The notes under the pieces were generated by a model. That model had not been told where the DNA came from. It searched no databases and worked only from the letters and a program-made list of their open reading frames with translations. This document shows positions 50,001 to 58,611 of a stretch of DNA of 64,000 nucleotides, piece by piece. The stretch comes from RPQJ01 sp963754535 (lineage in GTDB: Bacteria; Pseudomonadota; Gammaproteobacteria; Steroidobacterales; Steroidobacteraceae). Both the position numbers and the translations under genes were made by a program. Numbering within the stretch: the stretch's first letter is position 1; each line of letters opens with the position of its first letter. Where the stretch lies: NCBI GenBank assembly GCA_963754535.1, contig CAVWGG010000007.1:1-64000 (forward strand). The letters are read 5' to 3'.

Positions 50001-50563
50001 TCCAGCGCGTCGTGACGATGGTGGCGGTGGTGGCCGGCGGCGCCACGTTGCTCAACCTGCTGGCCGGCAGCCCGGACGAGTTGACCGAAGCCGAGGCGGC
50101 TGCGGCCGAACGCGGCTATTACCTGAACGACGCCACGCTCACCGAACTCGGCCCGGATGGCCGGCCGCGGGTCGTGGTGCGCGCCAGGTCGATCGAACAG
50201 CAACTCGCCGACCAGAGCGTGAACCTCGCGCAGATCGAACTCGACTACACCACGCAGAAGCAGGGCGAGTGGCACGTGACCGCGGATCGAGGACGCATGC
50301 CGAGCGACCGCGGATCGCTGCAGCTGCAGGGTAATGTGCGCATCGTCGGTGCGGCAGAGCGCAGCGCAGGCAATGCGATCATCCTTACCGACGAGCTGGC
50401 GTATGACACGCGCACGAACGTGGTGCAGACTGCCGCGCCCGTAACCGTCGAGTTCGGACCCCATCAATTGCGCGGACGCGGCATGCGCGTCGGTTTGAAC
50501 CAGGGCACGCTGCGGCTAGAATCAAACGTCAATGGCCAGTTCAAACCCCCGCCCAGACCTTAG
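49967..50563 (+). CDS. lptC: LPS export bitopic protein LptC
   Basis: LptC links the LptB2FG transporter to the LptA bridge in the periplasm. The 198-residue product has one N-terminal membrane helix (about residues 13-33). A periplasmic beta-jellyroll follows, with the family's GQWHVTADRG-like strand (GEWHVTADRGRMPSDRG) and QLRGRGMRVGLNQGTLRL. The call rests on this and on the kdsC-lptC-lptA-lptB order. It overlaps kdsC by 34 bases and lptA by 32, suggesting translational coupling. Confidence 0.93.
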   Translation: MRSAADRTRHLIQRVVTMVAVVAGGATLLNLLAGSPDELTEAEAAAAERGYYLNDATLTELGPDGRPRVVVRARSIEQQLADQSVNLAQIELDYTTQKQGEWHVTADRGRMPSDRGSLQLQGNVRIVGAAERSAGNAIILTDELAYDTRTNVVQTAAPVTVEFGPHQLRGRGMRVGLNQGTLRLESNVNGQFKPPPRP

Positions 50564-51242
50564 ACGCCGCAAAGCCGGCAGCGTGCTCCTGGTCGCCGTG
50601 GCGCTGCTGGGCGCGGTTGCATGCGCACAGGCGCAGACCGGTCTGCCGGCGGGCAACTCCGAACTGCCGATCAACCTCGAGGCCGCCTCGTCGGACTTCG
50701 ACTACAAGAACAACACGCTGCTGTTCAAGCGCGTGAAGATCACGCAGGGCGGCCTCGAAGTCACCGCGCAGCAGGCGAGCGCGACCGGGCTCGAGTTCAA
50801 CAACTCCGAGTGGCGGCTGCAGGGCGACGTGAAGATCACGGTGCCGGGCGGCAAGCTGCAATCGAGCGAGGCGCGCGTGATGTTCAAGAACAACGCGATC
50901 GCCAGCGCGTCGATCAAGGGGACGCCGGCGCAGTTCGAGCAGCGGCTCAAGGAAAAGAACCAGGTCGCGCGCGGCCGCGCCGGTTCGATCGATTACGACG
51001 TCCAGGCGGCCACCGTGCGCCTGACGGGAGATGCCTGGCTCACCGACGGCAACAACGAGATCCGCGGCAACACTCTGATCTACGACATCGGCCGCGAGCG
51101 AGTGCAGGCCAACCCGAACGAGAAAGACCCGGGCGGCGTGCAGATCACCATCAATCCCCCGAAGAAGGCCCCGGTCACGACGCCCGACAAGGATGCAGCG
51201 CCGGGCAACGGCACGAAGCCCGACAAGGGCGGCGGCGCATGA
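50532..51242 (+). CDS. lptA: Periplasmic LPS transport protein LptA
   Basis: LptA forms the periplasmic bridge for LPS between LptC and LptD. The 236-residue product has a signal peptide ending near ACAQAQ. The OstA/jellyroll core contains INLEAASSDFDYKNNTLLFK and LQSSEARVMFKNN, with the C-terminal strand RGNTLIYDIGRERVQA. The tail after it is lysine/proline/aspartate-rich. It lies directly upstream of lptB and overlaps it in an ATGA. Confidence 0.94.
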   Translation: MASSNPRPDLRRRKAGSVLLVAVALLGAVACAQAQTGLPAGNSELPINLEAASSDFDYKNNTLLFKRVKITQGGLEVTAQQASATGLEFNNSEWRLQGDVKITVPGGKLQSSEARVMFKNNAIASASIKGTPAQFEQRLKEKNQVARGRAGSIDYDVQAATVRLTGDAWLTDGNNEIRGNTLIYDIGRERVQANPNEKDPGGVQITINPPKKAPVTTPDKDAAPGNGTKPDKGGGA

Positions 51243-51973
51243 CGACGAGCCGGTTGCGCGCCGAGGCACTCGGCAAGAGCTATCGTTCGCGGCAGGTGGT
51301 CAAGGACCTGTCGCTCGAGGTTTCCTCCGGCGAGGTCGTCGGACTGCTCGGCCCGAATGGCGCCGGCAAGACCACCGCCTTCTACATGATCGTGGGCCTG
51401 GTGCCGTGCGATGAAGGCCGCATCCACCTCGACGACCAGGAGCTGACGCGCCTGCCGATGTACCGCCGCGCCCAGCTGGGCGTGGGGTACTTGCCGCAGG
51501 AAGCGTCGGTCTTCCGCAAGCTGTCCGTCGAGGACAACATCCTGGCGATCCTCGAGACGCGAGCCGACCTCGACGACGAAGAGGCGCGCCGTGGGGCGCT
51601 GGAATCACTGCTCGAGGAATTGCACATCGGCCACATCCGGTCGAGCAGCGGCATGAGCCTGTCGGGCGGCGAGCGCCGCCGCGTCGAGATCGCGCGTGCG
51701 CTGGCCGCAGAACCCCGCTTCATCCTGCTCGACGAACCGTTCGCGGGCGTGGACCCGATCTCCGTCATCGACATCCAGCGCATCATCCGCCACCTCAGCG
51801 CGCGCAACATCGGCGTACTGATTACCGACCACAACGTGCGTGAAACGCTTGGCATTTGCACCCGCGCCTATATCGTCAGCGCCGGAAGTGTGATCGCGTC
51901 CGGTTCGGCGGAAGAGATTCTTGCCAATCCTCAGGTGCGTGAGGTCTACTTGGGCCAGGATTTTCGCCTCTGA
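51239..51973 (+). CDS. lptB: LPS export ABC transporter ATPase LptB
   Basis: LptB is the cytoplasmic ATPase that powers LPS extraction by LptFG. The 244-residue product has Walker A GLLGPNGAGKTT, Q-loop VGYLPQEASVFRKLSVEDN and signature LSGGERRRVEIARAL. Walker B FILLDEPFAGVDP and the H-loop ITDHN are intact. The ATG at 51239 overlaps lptA by 4 bases; the longer frame over lptA is a shadow. It is followed by rpoN, as in E. coli. Confidence 0.98.
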   Translation: MTTSRLRAEALGKSYRSRQVVKDLSLEVSSGEVVGLLGPNGAGKTTAFYMIVGLVPCDEGRIHLDDQELTRLPMYRRAQLGVGYLPQEASVFRKLSVEDNILAILETRADLDDEEARRGALESLLEELHIGHIRSSSGMSLSGGERRRVEIARALAAEPRFILLDEPFAGVDPISVIDIQRIIRHLSARNIGVLITDHNVRETLGICTRAYIVSAGSVIASGSAEEILANPQVREVYLGQDFRL

Positions 51974-52033
51974 CACGGCGGGCGCGAGCCCACCCGCGCC
52001 AGACCCGTTTTCGCTTCGATCACCGCTTCGTCA

Positions 52034-53512
52034 ATGCTCAAGCCGGCCCTGCAACTCAAGCTCGGTCAGCAGCTTACGATGACCCCGCAGCTGCAGCAGG
52101 CCATCAAGCTGCTGCAGTTGCCCGTGCTCGAGCTGCAGGCACAGGTGCTGGAGGCGCTCGAGACGAACGTCATGCTCGAGCAGGAAGAGGACGACACGAT
52201 CGACCTCACCTCGCTCGACCAGGTGGCACCCACCGGCGAGACCGAAGCCGAAGCATTCGAAGGCGGTGACAGCAGCGAAACCACAGACACCGACGAGCCT
52301 GGCGCCGACGATGTCATCGTCGAGATGGAAGACCCCTGGGCCGAGAGTTCGACACCTTCCGGCGACGGCTCCCGCGCCGCCGACGATGACCGCCCCCTCG
52401 AGTTCACCGACGAACGCGGCCGCGACCTGCACCAGCACCTGGTCTGGCAGCTGGAAATCAGCCCGCTCGATCCGCGCCAGGTGTGGATCGGCGAGGCGAT
52501 CATCGACGCATTGAACGACGACGGCTACCTCACCCAGACCACCGCCGAAATCGCCCAGGACCTGAGCGCCGACCTGCCCGTCACGGAGGCAGACGTGGAG
52601 CAGGTGCTGGCGCTCGTGCAGACGCTCGATCCGGCTGGCGTCGGCGCCCGGTCGCTGAGCGAATGCCTGGTGCTCCAGCTCGCGCAGCTCGACGCAGACA
52701 CGCCGGGACGCGATCTCGCGATCGCCATCGCCCGCGATCATCTGCAGTCCGTCGCCGACAAGGACCTCGCCGCCTTGCGCCGCGCGCTCGGTGCCAACGA
52801 AGATTCTCTGCAGGTTGCACTGTCGCTCGTGCGCAGCTGCCATCCGCGGCCAGGCTCCGCTTTCCAGGGCGCGCAACCCGAGTACGTCGTCCCCGACGTG
52901 TTCGTGCGGCGCACCGACCAGGGTTGGGCCGTGGAACTCAACGCGGGCTCGGTGCCGCGGCTGAAGGTGAACCAGGGGTATGCGGGCCTCGTGTCGCGAT
53001 CGGCCGATTACGCTTCGCTGCGCGCGCAGCTGCAGGAAGCGCGCTGGCTGATCCGCAGCCTCGAAATCCGCAATGAGACGCTGCTCAAGGTGGCCCGCTC
53101 CATCGTGCAGCGACAGGCGGCGTTCCTCGAGCGCGGCGACGAAGCGATGCACCCCATGATCCTGCGCGACGTCGCCGAGGCCGTGTCGATGCACGAATCG
53201 ACCATCTCGCGCGTGACGACGGGCAAGTACATGCACACGCCGCGCGGCATCTTCGAGTTCCGGTATTTCTTCTCGAGCCACGTCTCCGGCGCGGACGGCG
53301 AGGACGTTTCGTCCGTCGCCATCCGCGCCCGCATCCGCAAGCTCATCGCTGACGAAATGCCCGAAAAGCCGCTGAGCGACGCCCAGCTCGCGGCAATACT
53401 GGCGGACGGAGGCGTGAAGGTAGCGAGGCGCACAGTCGCGAAGTATCGCGAAGCGCTCGGGCTCGCTTCGTCGAGCGAGCGCAGGCACACGGCTGCCCGC
53501 GCCCATGCATGA
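52034..53512 (+). CDS. rpoN: RNA polymerase sigma-54 factor RpoN
   Basis: RpoN directs transcription from -24/-12 promoters with activator ATPases, including many pilus and nitrogen genes. The 492-residue product has the glutamine-rich region I (LGQQLTMTPQLQQAIKLLQL), an acidic region II, the core-binding domain, the HTH region (STISRVTTGKYMHTPRGIFEFRYFF) and the RpoN box ARRTVAKYRE near the C-terminus. It is preceded by lptB and followed by hpf. Confidence 0.98.
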   Translation: MLKPALQLKLGQQLTMTPQLQQAIKLLQLPVLELQAQVLEALETNVMLEQEEDDTIDLTSLDQVAPTGETEAEAFEGGDSSETTDTDEPGADDVIVEMEDPWAESSTPSGDGSRAADDDRPLEFTDERGRDLHQHLVWQLEISPLDPRQVWIGEAIIDALNDDGYLTQTTAEIAQDLSADLPVTEADVEQVLALVQTLDPAGVGARSLSECLVLQLAQLDADTPGRDLAIAIARDHLQSVADKDLAALRRALGANEDSLQVALSLVRSCHPRPGSAFQGAQPEYVVPDVFVRRTDQGWAVELNAGSVPRLKVNQGYAGLVSRSADYASLRAQLQEARWLIRSLEIRNETLLKVARSIVQRQAAFLERGDEAMHPMILRDVAEAVSMHESTISRVTTGKYMHTPRGIFEFRYFFSSHVSGADGEDVSSVAIRARIRKLIADEMPEKPLSDAQLAAILADGGVKVARRTVAKYREALGLASSSERRHTAARAHA

Positions 53513-53595
53513 ACGCCGTGCCGGCGGGAACCGATTCCCGCGGCCACGATCGAATTGACGAGAGGCAGCACGTAAATGTACAGGAGGACGGGACG

Positions 53596-53922
53596 ATGCA
53601 AGTCAACCTGAGCGGACACCACGTCGAGATCACGCCGCCGCTGCGGAGCTATGTCGAGAAGAAGATCGCGCGCGTCCTGCGGCACTGCGACCGCGTCATC
53701 GACGTGCAGTGCACGCTTACGGTGGAGAAGCTGCGGCACGCAGCCGAAGCCACGATCCGCCTGTCCGGCGCCACCGTGCATGCCGCCGCCGTCCACGACG
53801 ACATGTATGCCGCCATCGACCTCCTGGCGGACAAGCTCGACGAGCAGGTCCGCCGCCACAAGGAAAAGCACCGCGACCCGCAGGCGGCGCGACACCGTCA
53901 CGGAACGGAAGCTTCCCCCTGA
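53596..53922 (+). CDS. hpf: Ribosome hibernation promoting factor HPF
   Basis: HPF binds the small subunit in stationary phase and promotes 100S ribosome dimers. The 108-residue product matches short HPF/YfiA proteins (MQVNLSGHHVEITPPLRSYVEKKIARVLRH is the family N-terminus, shown here in parts: LSGHHVEITPPL and YVEKKIARV). The ATG at 53596 is preferred over the longer frame because AGGAGG lies eight bases upstream. It is located between rpoN and rapZ. Confidence 0.94.
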   Translation: MQVNLSGHHVEITPPLRSYVEKKIARVLRHCDRVIDVQCTLTVEKLRHAAEATIRLSGATVHAAAVHDDMYAAIDLLADKLDEQVRRHKEKHRDPQAARHRHGTEASP

Positions 53923-53985
53923 CGGCGGGCCCCGAATCCGGCGACAATCACGGTTGGCAGGCGTTCTGCGCAGGGGTGGCGTCAG

Positions 53986-54858
53986 ATGCGATTGATCGTG
54001 GTCAGCGGCTTGTCCGGCTCCGGCAAGAGCGTCGCGCTCGACATGCTGGAAGACCTCGACTTTTATTGCGTCGACAACATCCCGGCAGGCCTCCTGCCGG
54101 GGTTCATCGCCTACACCGTCCGCACCAGCGAATCCTCGTACCGCCAGACGGCGGTCGGTGTCGACGCGCGCAATCGACCGGAAGACCTTGCGGAAGTGCC
54201 GCGGCTGGTCGAGACGCTGCGCAAGAGCGGCATCGCCTGCGAGACACTGTTCCTGCGCGCCGACAGCGAGACGCTGCTGAAGCGCTTCAGTGAAACGCGG
54301 CGCAGGCATCCGCTCAGCCGCCACGGCGCGGGCCTCATCGAAGCGCTCGAGCAGGAAGAACGGCTGCTGGCGCCGCTCGCCAACGCGGCCGACCTGACGA
54401 TCGACACGTCGCGGCTGTCGGTGCACGAACTGCGCGAACTGATCCGCGGGCGCGTGGTCGAGCGCGCGAAGTCCGGGCCGTCGCTCCTGTTCCAGTCTTT
54501 CGCGTATCGGCACGGCGTGCCGGACGACGCGGATTTCGTGTTCGACGCACGCTCGCTGCCGAATCCGTACTGGGATCCCGCCTTGCGCGAACTGACAGGG
54601 CGCGACGAACCGGTGGCGAAGTTCCTCGACAACGAGGCCGAAGTGAACCGGTTCTTCGAGGACGTGCGCGATTTCATCGCACGCTGGCTGCCCTCGCTCG
54701 TGCGCTCGAATCGCAGCTATCTCACGGTCGCCGTCGGCTGCACCGGCGGCCAGCACCGTTCCGTGTATGTCGCTGAACGCCTGGCTGCGCATTTCCGCGG
54801 CAGTGAAGGTGTCGCGCTCGTGCGCCATCGCGACCTCGCGAGCCGCAGGCACGAGTGA
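53986..54858 (+). CDS. rapZ: RNase adapter protein RapZ
   Basis: RapZ binds nucleotides and small RNAs and, in enteric bacteria, guides RNase E to GlmZ to control GlmS and so amino-sugar supply. The 290-residue product has Walker A GLSGSGKS at 8-15, DFYCVDNIPAGLL, and the C-terminal RNA-binding part with VAVGCTGGQHRSVYVAE. The usual ptsN gene between hpf and rapZ is missing; only 63 bases lie there. Its stop abuts family A copy 5. Confidence 0.96.
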   Translation: MRLIVVSGLSGSGKSVALDMLEDLDFYCVDNIPAGLLPGFIAYTVRTSESSYRQTAVGVDARNRPEDLAEVPRLVETLRKSGIACETLFLRADSETLLKRFSETRRRHPLSRHGAGLIEALEQEERLLAPLANAADLTIDTSRLSVHELRELIRGRVVERAKSGPSLLFQSFAYRHGVPDDADFVFDARSLPNPYWDPALRELTGRDEPVAKFLDNEAEVNRFFEDVRDFIARWLPSLVRSNRSYLTVAVGCTGGQHRSVYVAERLAAHFRGSEGVALVRHRDLASRRHE

Positions 54859-54957
54859 AGGGGTGGGAAGGGGTTAGGGGTTAGTCGGAGGTGCAGACAA
54901 ACCGGACGCTGCAACTGCACCTCCGACTAACCCCTGACCCCTAACCCCTAACCCCTT
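54859..54957. repeat. Family A inverted repeat, copy 5
   Basis: The left arm at 54859-54896 (GGGG tracts, TTAGTCGGAGGTGCAG) pairs with the right arm at 54915-54957 (CTGCACCTCCGAC, TAACCCC heptads). Unlike other copies, pairing extends 7-8 bases past GTCGGA into the interior, leaving a loop of about 18 bases. It begins directly after the rapZ stop and ends about 20 bases before mgtE, so it lies in the mgtE leader as well. Confidence 0.94.
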
Positions 54958-54977
54958 TTCTCTCTATCATCCCGGCG

Positions 54978-56339
54978 ATGAACGCCGAGCTGCAACCGCG
55001 CCGTACTCCGACCCGCCTCGAGGCGCTCAAGCGCGCGCTCGACGAGGGCACGATGCGCCAGGTGCACCGCCTGGTGAATTCGATGCATCCGGCGGAAGTC
55101 GCGTCGCTGCTCGAATCCCTGCCGCCGACCCAGCGTGAAGTCGTCTGGGACCTGGTCGACCCCGAGCTCGAAGGCGATGTGCTCGTCGAGCTCAACGAGG
55201 AAGTCCGCGCGGGCCTGATCCGCGAGATGGACACCGAGGAACTCGTTGCGGCCGCCGAGGGCCTCGAGGTCGACGACCTCGCCGACCTGCTGCGCGACCT
55301 GCCGGAGAACGTCAACCAGCAGGTGCTGCGGTCGATGGACTCGCAGGACCGCGACCGCCTGAATGCCGTGCTCGGCTTCGAGGAAGACACGGCCGGCGGC
55401 CTGATGAACACCGACACGGTCAGCGTGCGCCCCGACGTCACGCTCGAGACCGTGTTGCGCTATCTCCGCATGCGCGGCGAGATGCCGGAAAAGACCGACG
55501 CGCTTTTCGTCGTGAATCGTCACGACCGGTATCTCGGCGTGCTGCACCTGACGCGGCTGCTGACCGAGGACCCGGAACGCACGGTCGGCGAAGTCATGGA
55601 CACGGGCGTCGACGGCATTCCTCCGGGGACGCCCGCCACCGCAGTCGCGAGCCTGTTCCAGGACCGCGACCTCGTGTCGGCCGCCGTGGTTTCGGCGGAC
55701 GCAGGCCGCCTGCTCGGCCGCATCACGATCGACGACGTCGTCGACGTGATCCGCGACGAAGCCGAGCACTCCGTGATGAGCATGGCGGGCCTCGACGAGG
55801 ACGCCGACATGTTCGCCCCGGTCGTGCCGAGCGCGCGCCGACGTGGCGTGTGGCTGGGCGTCAACCTCCTCACGGCGTTCCTCGCGGCGTGGGTCGTGGG
55901 CCTGTTCGAAGCCACGATCCAGCAGATCGTGGCGCTCGCCGTACTGATGCCGATCGTCGCCAGCATGGGTGGCGTCGCTGCCACGCAGACGTTGACGCTG
56001 ATCGTGCGCGGCCTCGCCCTCGGCCAGATCGAGCGCGCGAACGCGCGCTGGCTGCTCACGAAGGAAATCGCCGTTGCGCTGCTGAACGGGCTCGCCTGGG
56101 CCACGGTGGTGGCGCTGGTGGCCTGGGCCTGGTTTCACCAGTGGCGCATCGCGGTCGTGATCTTCGCGGCAATGGTCGTCAACCTGCTCGCGGCCGCGCT
56201 CGCCGGCGTGACCGTGCCCCTTGCCCTGAAACGATTCGGGGTCGACCCGGCCGTCGCCGGCGGCGTCATCGTCACGACGGTCACCGACGTGATCGGGTTC
56301 GCCTCGCTCCTCGGGCTCGGTACCCTGGTGCTCAGGTGA
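54978..56339 (+). CDS. mgtE: Magnesium transporter MgtE
   Basis: MgtE is a magnesium-gated Mg2+ channel. The 453-residue product has the cytosolic superhelical N-domain (PAEVASLLESLPPTQREVVWDLV) and a CBS pair (about residues 135-260). Five membrane helices follow. The pore region is PIVASMGGVAATQTL and the conserved Mg-site aspartate is in TTVTDVIGF. The ATG at 54978 follows the family A repeat. Its 3' end overlaps the convergent patatin gene by 8 bases. Confidence 0.95.
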   Translation: MNAELQPRRTPTRLEALKRALDEGTMRQVHRLVNSMHPAEVASLLESLPPTQREVVWDLVDPELEGDVLVELNEEVRAGLIREMDTEELVAAAEGLEVDDLADLLRDLPENVNQQVLRSMDSQDRDRLNAVLGFEEDTAGGLMNTDTVSVRPDVTLETVLRYLRMRGEMPEKTDALFVVNRHDRYLGVLHLTRLLTEDPERTVGEVMDTGVDGIPPGTPATAVASLFQDRDLVSAAVVSADAGRLLGRITIDDVVDVIRDEAEHSVMSMAGLDEDADMFAPVVPSARRRGVWLGVNLLTAFLAAWVVGLFEATIQQIVALAVLMPIVASMGGVAATQTLTLIVRGLALGQIERANARWLLTKEIAVALLNGLAWATVVALVAWAWFHQWRIAVVIFAAMVVNLLAAALAGVTVPLALKRFGVDPAVAGGVIVTTVTDVIGFASLLGLGTLVLR

Positions 56340-57531
56340 CCCAGGGTCGCAGGTAGGGCGAGATCTCCGCGCGCTGCGCCTGCGCGTCGGCATAGCCCAT
56401 CGCCATCAGTTCGCACGTGTACGCCTTGTCGAACAGCAGGTAGCTCACCAGCAGCCCGCCGCGCGCTTCGTAGGCACCCATCGTGCGCAGCAACGTGCGG
56501 ATGCTGCGGGGCATGCAACGCTCGTGTTTCATCGCGATCACGGTCGGGTCGACGCTCGGCTGGATCACCGTCGCGCGGATCGGCCGATGTTCGGTGTGCC
56601 CCGCCGCGACGATCAACCGGTTGATCTGGTTGAGGCGCTCGAGGTCGATCGACAATCCGTCCGTGAACAATGAGTCGAGCACGAAACCCAGCAGGTGCGC
56701 CGGGCTTGGCGGAGCCTGCATGATGGCCCCGGTCGGCGGAGTGGCGGCCGCACTGCCGCGCGTACCGATCACCAGCACACGATTCGCACCGAGGTGCACG
56801 GCGGGGCTCAGGGGTGCGAGCTGGCGCATCGCACCGTCGCCGTAGTGACTCCCGTCGATGTCCCACGCCGGGAAGATGAACGGGATCGCCGCGCTCGCCA
56901 TCAGCACGTCGAGGTCGATCTGGCGCCTGCGGCCAGCACGGCTCACCCGGCTCCAGGCCTCGATCTCGTCGGTTCCGTCGAAGAACGCCACGGCCTGACC
57001 GGTGGTGTAACTCGTCGTCGCGACCGCGAGCGCATGCAGTCGCCCGGCCGCGATCTGCGCGGGGATCTGCTCCAGGGGCACGGCGCGTGCGAGCAGTTCG
57101 TACAGTGGCGTCGTGTCGAACAGTGAGCGCGGCGGCGTGGCGATCCAGCCTGCGGAAAGCAGCGAGACCATCCAGTGCAGCCCGGACTTCAGCATGGTCA
57201 GCGAACTGGCGCGTACGACCTGCTCGACCCGGAAGTTGGACCAGACGTCCTCGAGCGACTGCACGGCTTCGCGCAGGGAATGAGCGCGGGCGCCAATGGC
57301 CGCGGCGTTCAGTGCGCCGGCCGACGTGCCCACGAGCACTTCGAACGGGCAGGGAACGTCTTCAGGCAACCATTCGGCGATCGCCTTGAGCACCCCGACC
57401 TGATAAGCCCCCCGCGCCCCGCCTCCCGATAAAACCAAAGCGTCGCGGTCGTCGAAGAAGAAGTAATCGGTCGCGTCATTCGACGCGTCCCGGGCGGCAT
57501 GGGTCGGCATTGGGGGGCTCGACAAGGTCAC
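56332..57531 (-). CDS. Patatin-like phospholipase family protein
   Basis: A cytosolic patatin-fold serine hydrolase of 399 residues, probably acting on phospholipids or acylglycerols. The oxyanion motif GGGARG (LVLSGGGARGAYQVGVL), nucleophile GTSAG (VLVGTSAGALNAAAI) and dyad aspartate (SHYGDGAM) are intact. The C-terminal third resembles bacterial patatins of the DUF3336-free type. The start is GTG at 57531, and an ATG at 57510 is an equally good alternative. The physiological substrate is unknown. Confidence 0.88.
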   Translation of the reverse strand: MTLSSPPMPTHAARDASNDATDYFFFDDRDALVLSGGGARGAYQVGVLKAIAEWLPEDVPCPFEVLVGTSAGALNAAAIGARAHSLREAVQSLEDVWSNFRVEQVVRASSLTMLKSGLHWMVSLLSAGWIATPPRSLFDTTPLYELLARAVPLEQIPAQIAAGRLHALAVATTSYTTGQAVAFFDGTDEIEAWSRVSRAGRRRQIDLDVLMASAAIPFIFPAWDIDGSHYGDGAMRQLAPLSPAVHLGANRVLVIGTRGSAAATPPTGAIMQAPPSPAHLLGFVLDSLFTDGLSIDLERLNQINRLIVAAGHTEHRPIRATVIQPSVDPTVIAMKHERCMPRSIRTLLRTMGAYEARGGLLVSYLLFDKAYTCELMAMGYADAQAQRAEISPYLRPWVT

Positions 57532-57535
57532 CTCG

Positions 57536-57564
57536 CTGACTCTCTTGCTGCGGAAGTCTAGTAT
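57536..57564 (+). promoter_or_regulatory. Possible promoter of the exported peroxiredoxin gene
   Basis: CTGACT (57536-57541) and TAGTAT (57559-57564) are separated by 17 bases; each matches the sigma-70 consensus at four positions. Initiation would fall near 57571, immediately before the hairpin plus T run listed next. Confidence 0.4.
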
Positions 57565-57570
57565 GTGTCG

Positions 57571-57590
57571 GCGCGAACCCGCGCTTTTTT
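57571..57590 (+). terminator. Hairpin with T6 in the peroxiredoxin leader
   Basis: GCGCG - AACC - CGCGC followed by TTTTTT has intrinsic-terminator form. It lies between a candidate promoter and the peroxiredoxin start at 57612, so it may attenuate that gene. The stem is only 5 bp, and no + strand gene immediately upstream needs a terminator here. Confidence 0.45.
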
Positions 57591-57611
57591 AGCCCATCAC
57601 CGGAGAATCCG

Positions 57612-58217
57612 ATGAATCGCGCACTGTCTCGCCGTGGAATTCTTACGCTGGCCGCCGTGCTGCCGGCGCTCACCCTGACGTTCGCCGCCCTGGTGACAGG
57701 CAGCCGTCCGGTACTGGCTGACGGCGTGGCGCCCGCCGTCGGCAAGCCCGCGCCCGCCTTCAAGCTGCAGGACCAGGCCGGCAAGTGGCATTCGCTGGCT
57801 GACTACAAGGGCAAGTGGGTGGCCCTGTACTTCTACCCGAAGGACGACACGCCGGGCTGCACCACGCAGGCGTGCGGGTTCCGCGACAACATCTTCGCCT
57901 TCAACAAGGAAGGTGCGGTGATCCTCGGCATCAGCGTCGACGAGGTGGCCTCGCACAAGGAGTTCGCCGAAAAGCACAGCTTGCCGTTCACGCTGCTGGC
58001 CGATTCCGACAAGGCCGTGACCCGAAGCTACGGCGTGCTGAAGACCTACATGGGCGTCATGGAAATGGCGCGCCGCGACACCTTCATCATCGACCCGCAG
58101 GGTCGCGTCGCGAAGCACTACGAGTCGGTCGATCCGGAAGGCCATTCGCAGGTCGTGCTCGGCGACATCAAGGCGCTGAAGGCCGCAGCCGCTGCGGGCA
58201 GCAAGGGCGGGCGCTGA
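57612..58217 (+). CDS. Exported thioredoxin-dependent peroxiredoxin (BCP/PrxQ type)
   Basis: A peroxidase of the PrxQ/BCP class that reduces hydroperoxides. The 201-residue product has the peroxidatic Cys83 and resolving Cys88 (PGCTTQACGFRDN), the spacing of E. coli BCP. The C-terminal DTFIIDPQGRVAKHYESV is also present. Unlike typical cytosolic BCP it has a signal-like N-terminus of about 36 residues with a twin-arginine-type SRRGILTLAAVLPALTL, so a periplasmic location is inferred. A good CCGGAGAATCCG ribosome site precedes the ATG. Confidence 0.92.
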   Translation: MNRALSRRGILTLAAVLPALTLTFAALVTGSRPVLADGVAPAVGKPAPAFKLQDQAGKWHSLADYKGKWVALYFYPKDDTPGCTTQACGFRDNIFAFNKEGAVILGISVDEVASHKEFAEKHSLPFTLLADSDKAVTRSYGVLKTYMGVMEMARRDTFIIDPQGRVAKHYESVDPEGHSQVVLGDIKALKAAAAAGSKGGR

Positions 58218-58309
58218 GGATCACGCACAGCGGAGGCTGGCGTCCGTTCCCAGACGCCAGTCAGGCCCCGTTCCGGCCCGGGTCATCGGGTTCCAAGGAT
58301 GCTCGCTGC

Positions 58310-58387
58310 AGGAGACCGGTCCGGGCCCGTCCCCCGAGCTTGGAAAGGCAGACACGCGCTCGGGGAACGGGCCCGGACCGGTCTCCT
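58310..58387 (+). repeat. Family B stem-loop, copy 4 (loop in reverse orientation)
   Basis: Arms 58310-58338 and 58359-58387 (29 bp, one mismatch) enclose the loop CTTGGAAAGGCAGACACGCG at 58339-58358, the reverse complement of the forward family B loop. It lies 92 bases 3' of the peroxiredoxin gene, and 64 bases separate it from copy 5, which faces it in opposite orientation. Confidence 0.97.
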
Positions 58388-58451
58388 GTGATGCGGCGCT
58401 CGTAGCCTGAACCGGCACGAGCGGAGCTATCGACGGTGAGAACGCCGTCTC

Positions 58452-58533
58452 GCGAGCAATGGGTCCGGGGCCTTTGCCCGAGCGCGTGTCTGCCTTTCCA
58501 AGCTCGGGCAAAGGCCCCGGACCCATCGCTCGC
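58452..58533 (+). repeat. Family B stem-loop, copy 5
   Basis: Arms 58452-58482 and 58503-58533 (31 bp, one mismatch at position 7) enclose the invariant loop CGCGTGTCTGCCTTTCCAAG at 58483-58502. It lies 78 bases from the VWA gene stop and forms an inverted pair with copy 4, repeating the arrangement of copies 1 and 2. Confidence 0.97.
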
Positions 58534-58611
58534 ATGCTGCCGCCGACTATTTCGGACGGGACATGTCGTCACGTCGCGAACGGTGTGCCGCAGCCAAGCA
58601 ACCGCGAACGA

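Larger units (their letters stand above)
58218..58611. other. Gene-free stretch carrying two family B hairpins
   Basis: This 394-base gap between the convergent peroxiredoxin and VWA genes holds family B copies 4 and 5 and about 90 and 80 bases of flanking DNA. The flanks contain no convincing coding sequence. The GC-rich flank before copy 4 has scattered short complementary words but nothing I can name. Confidence 0.7.
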
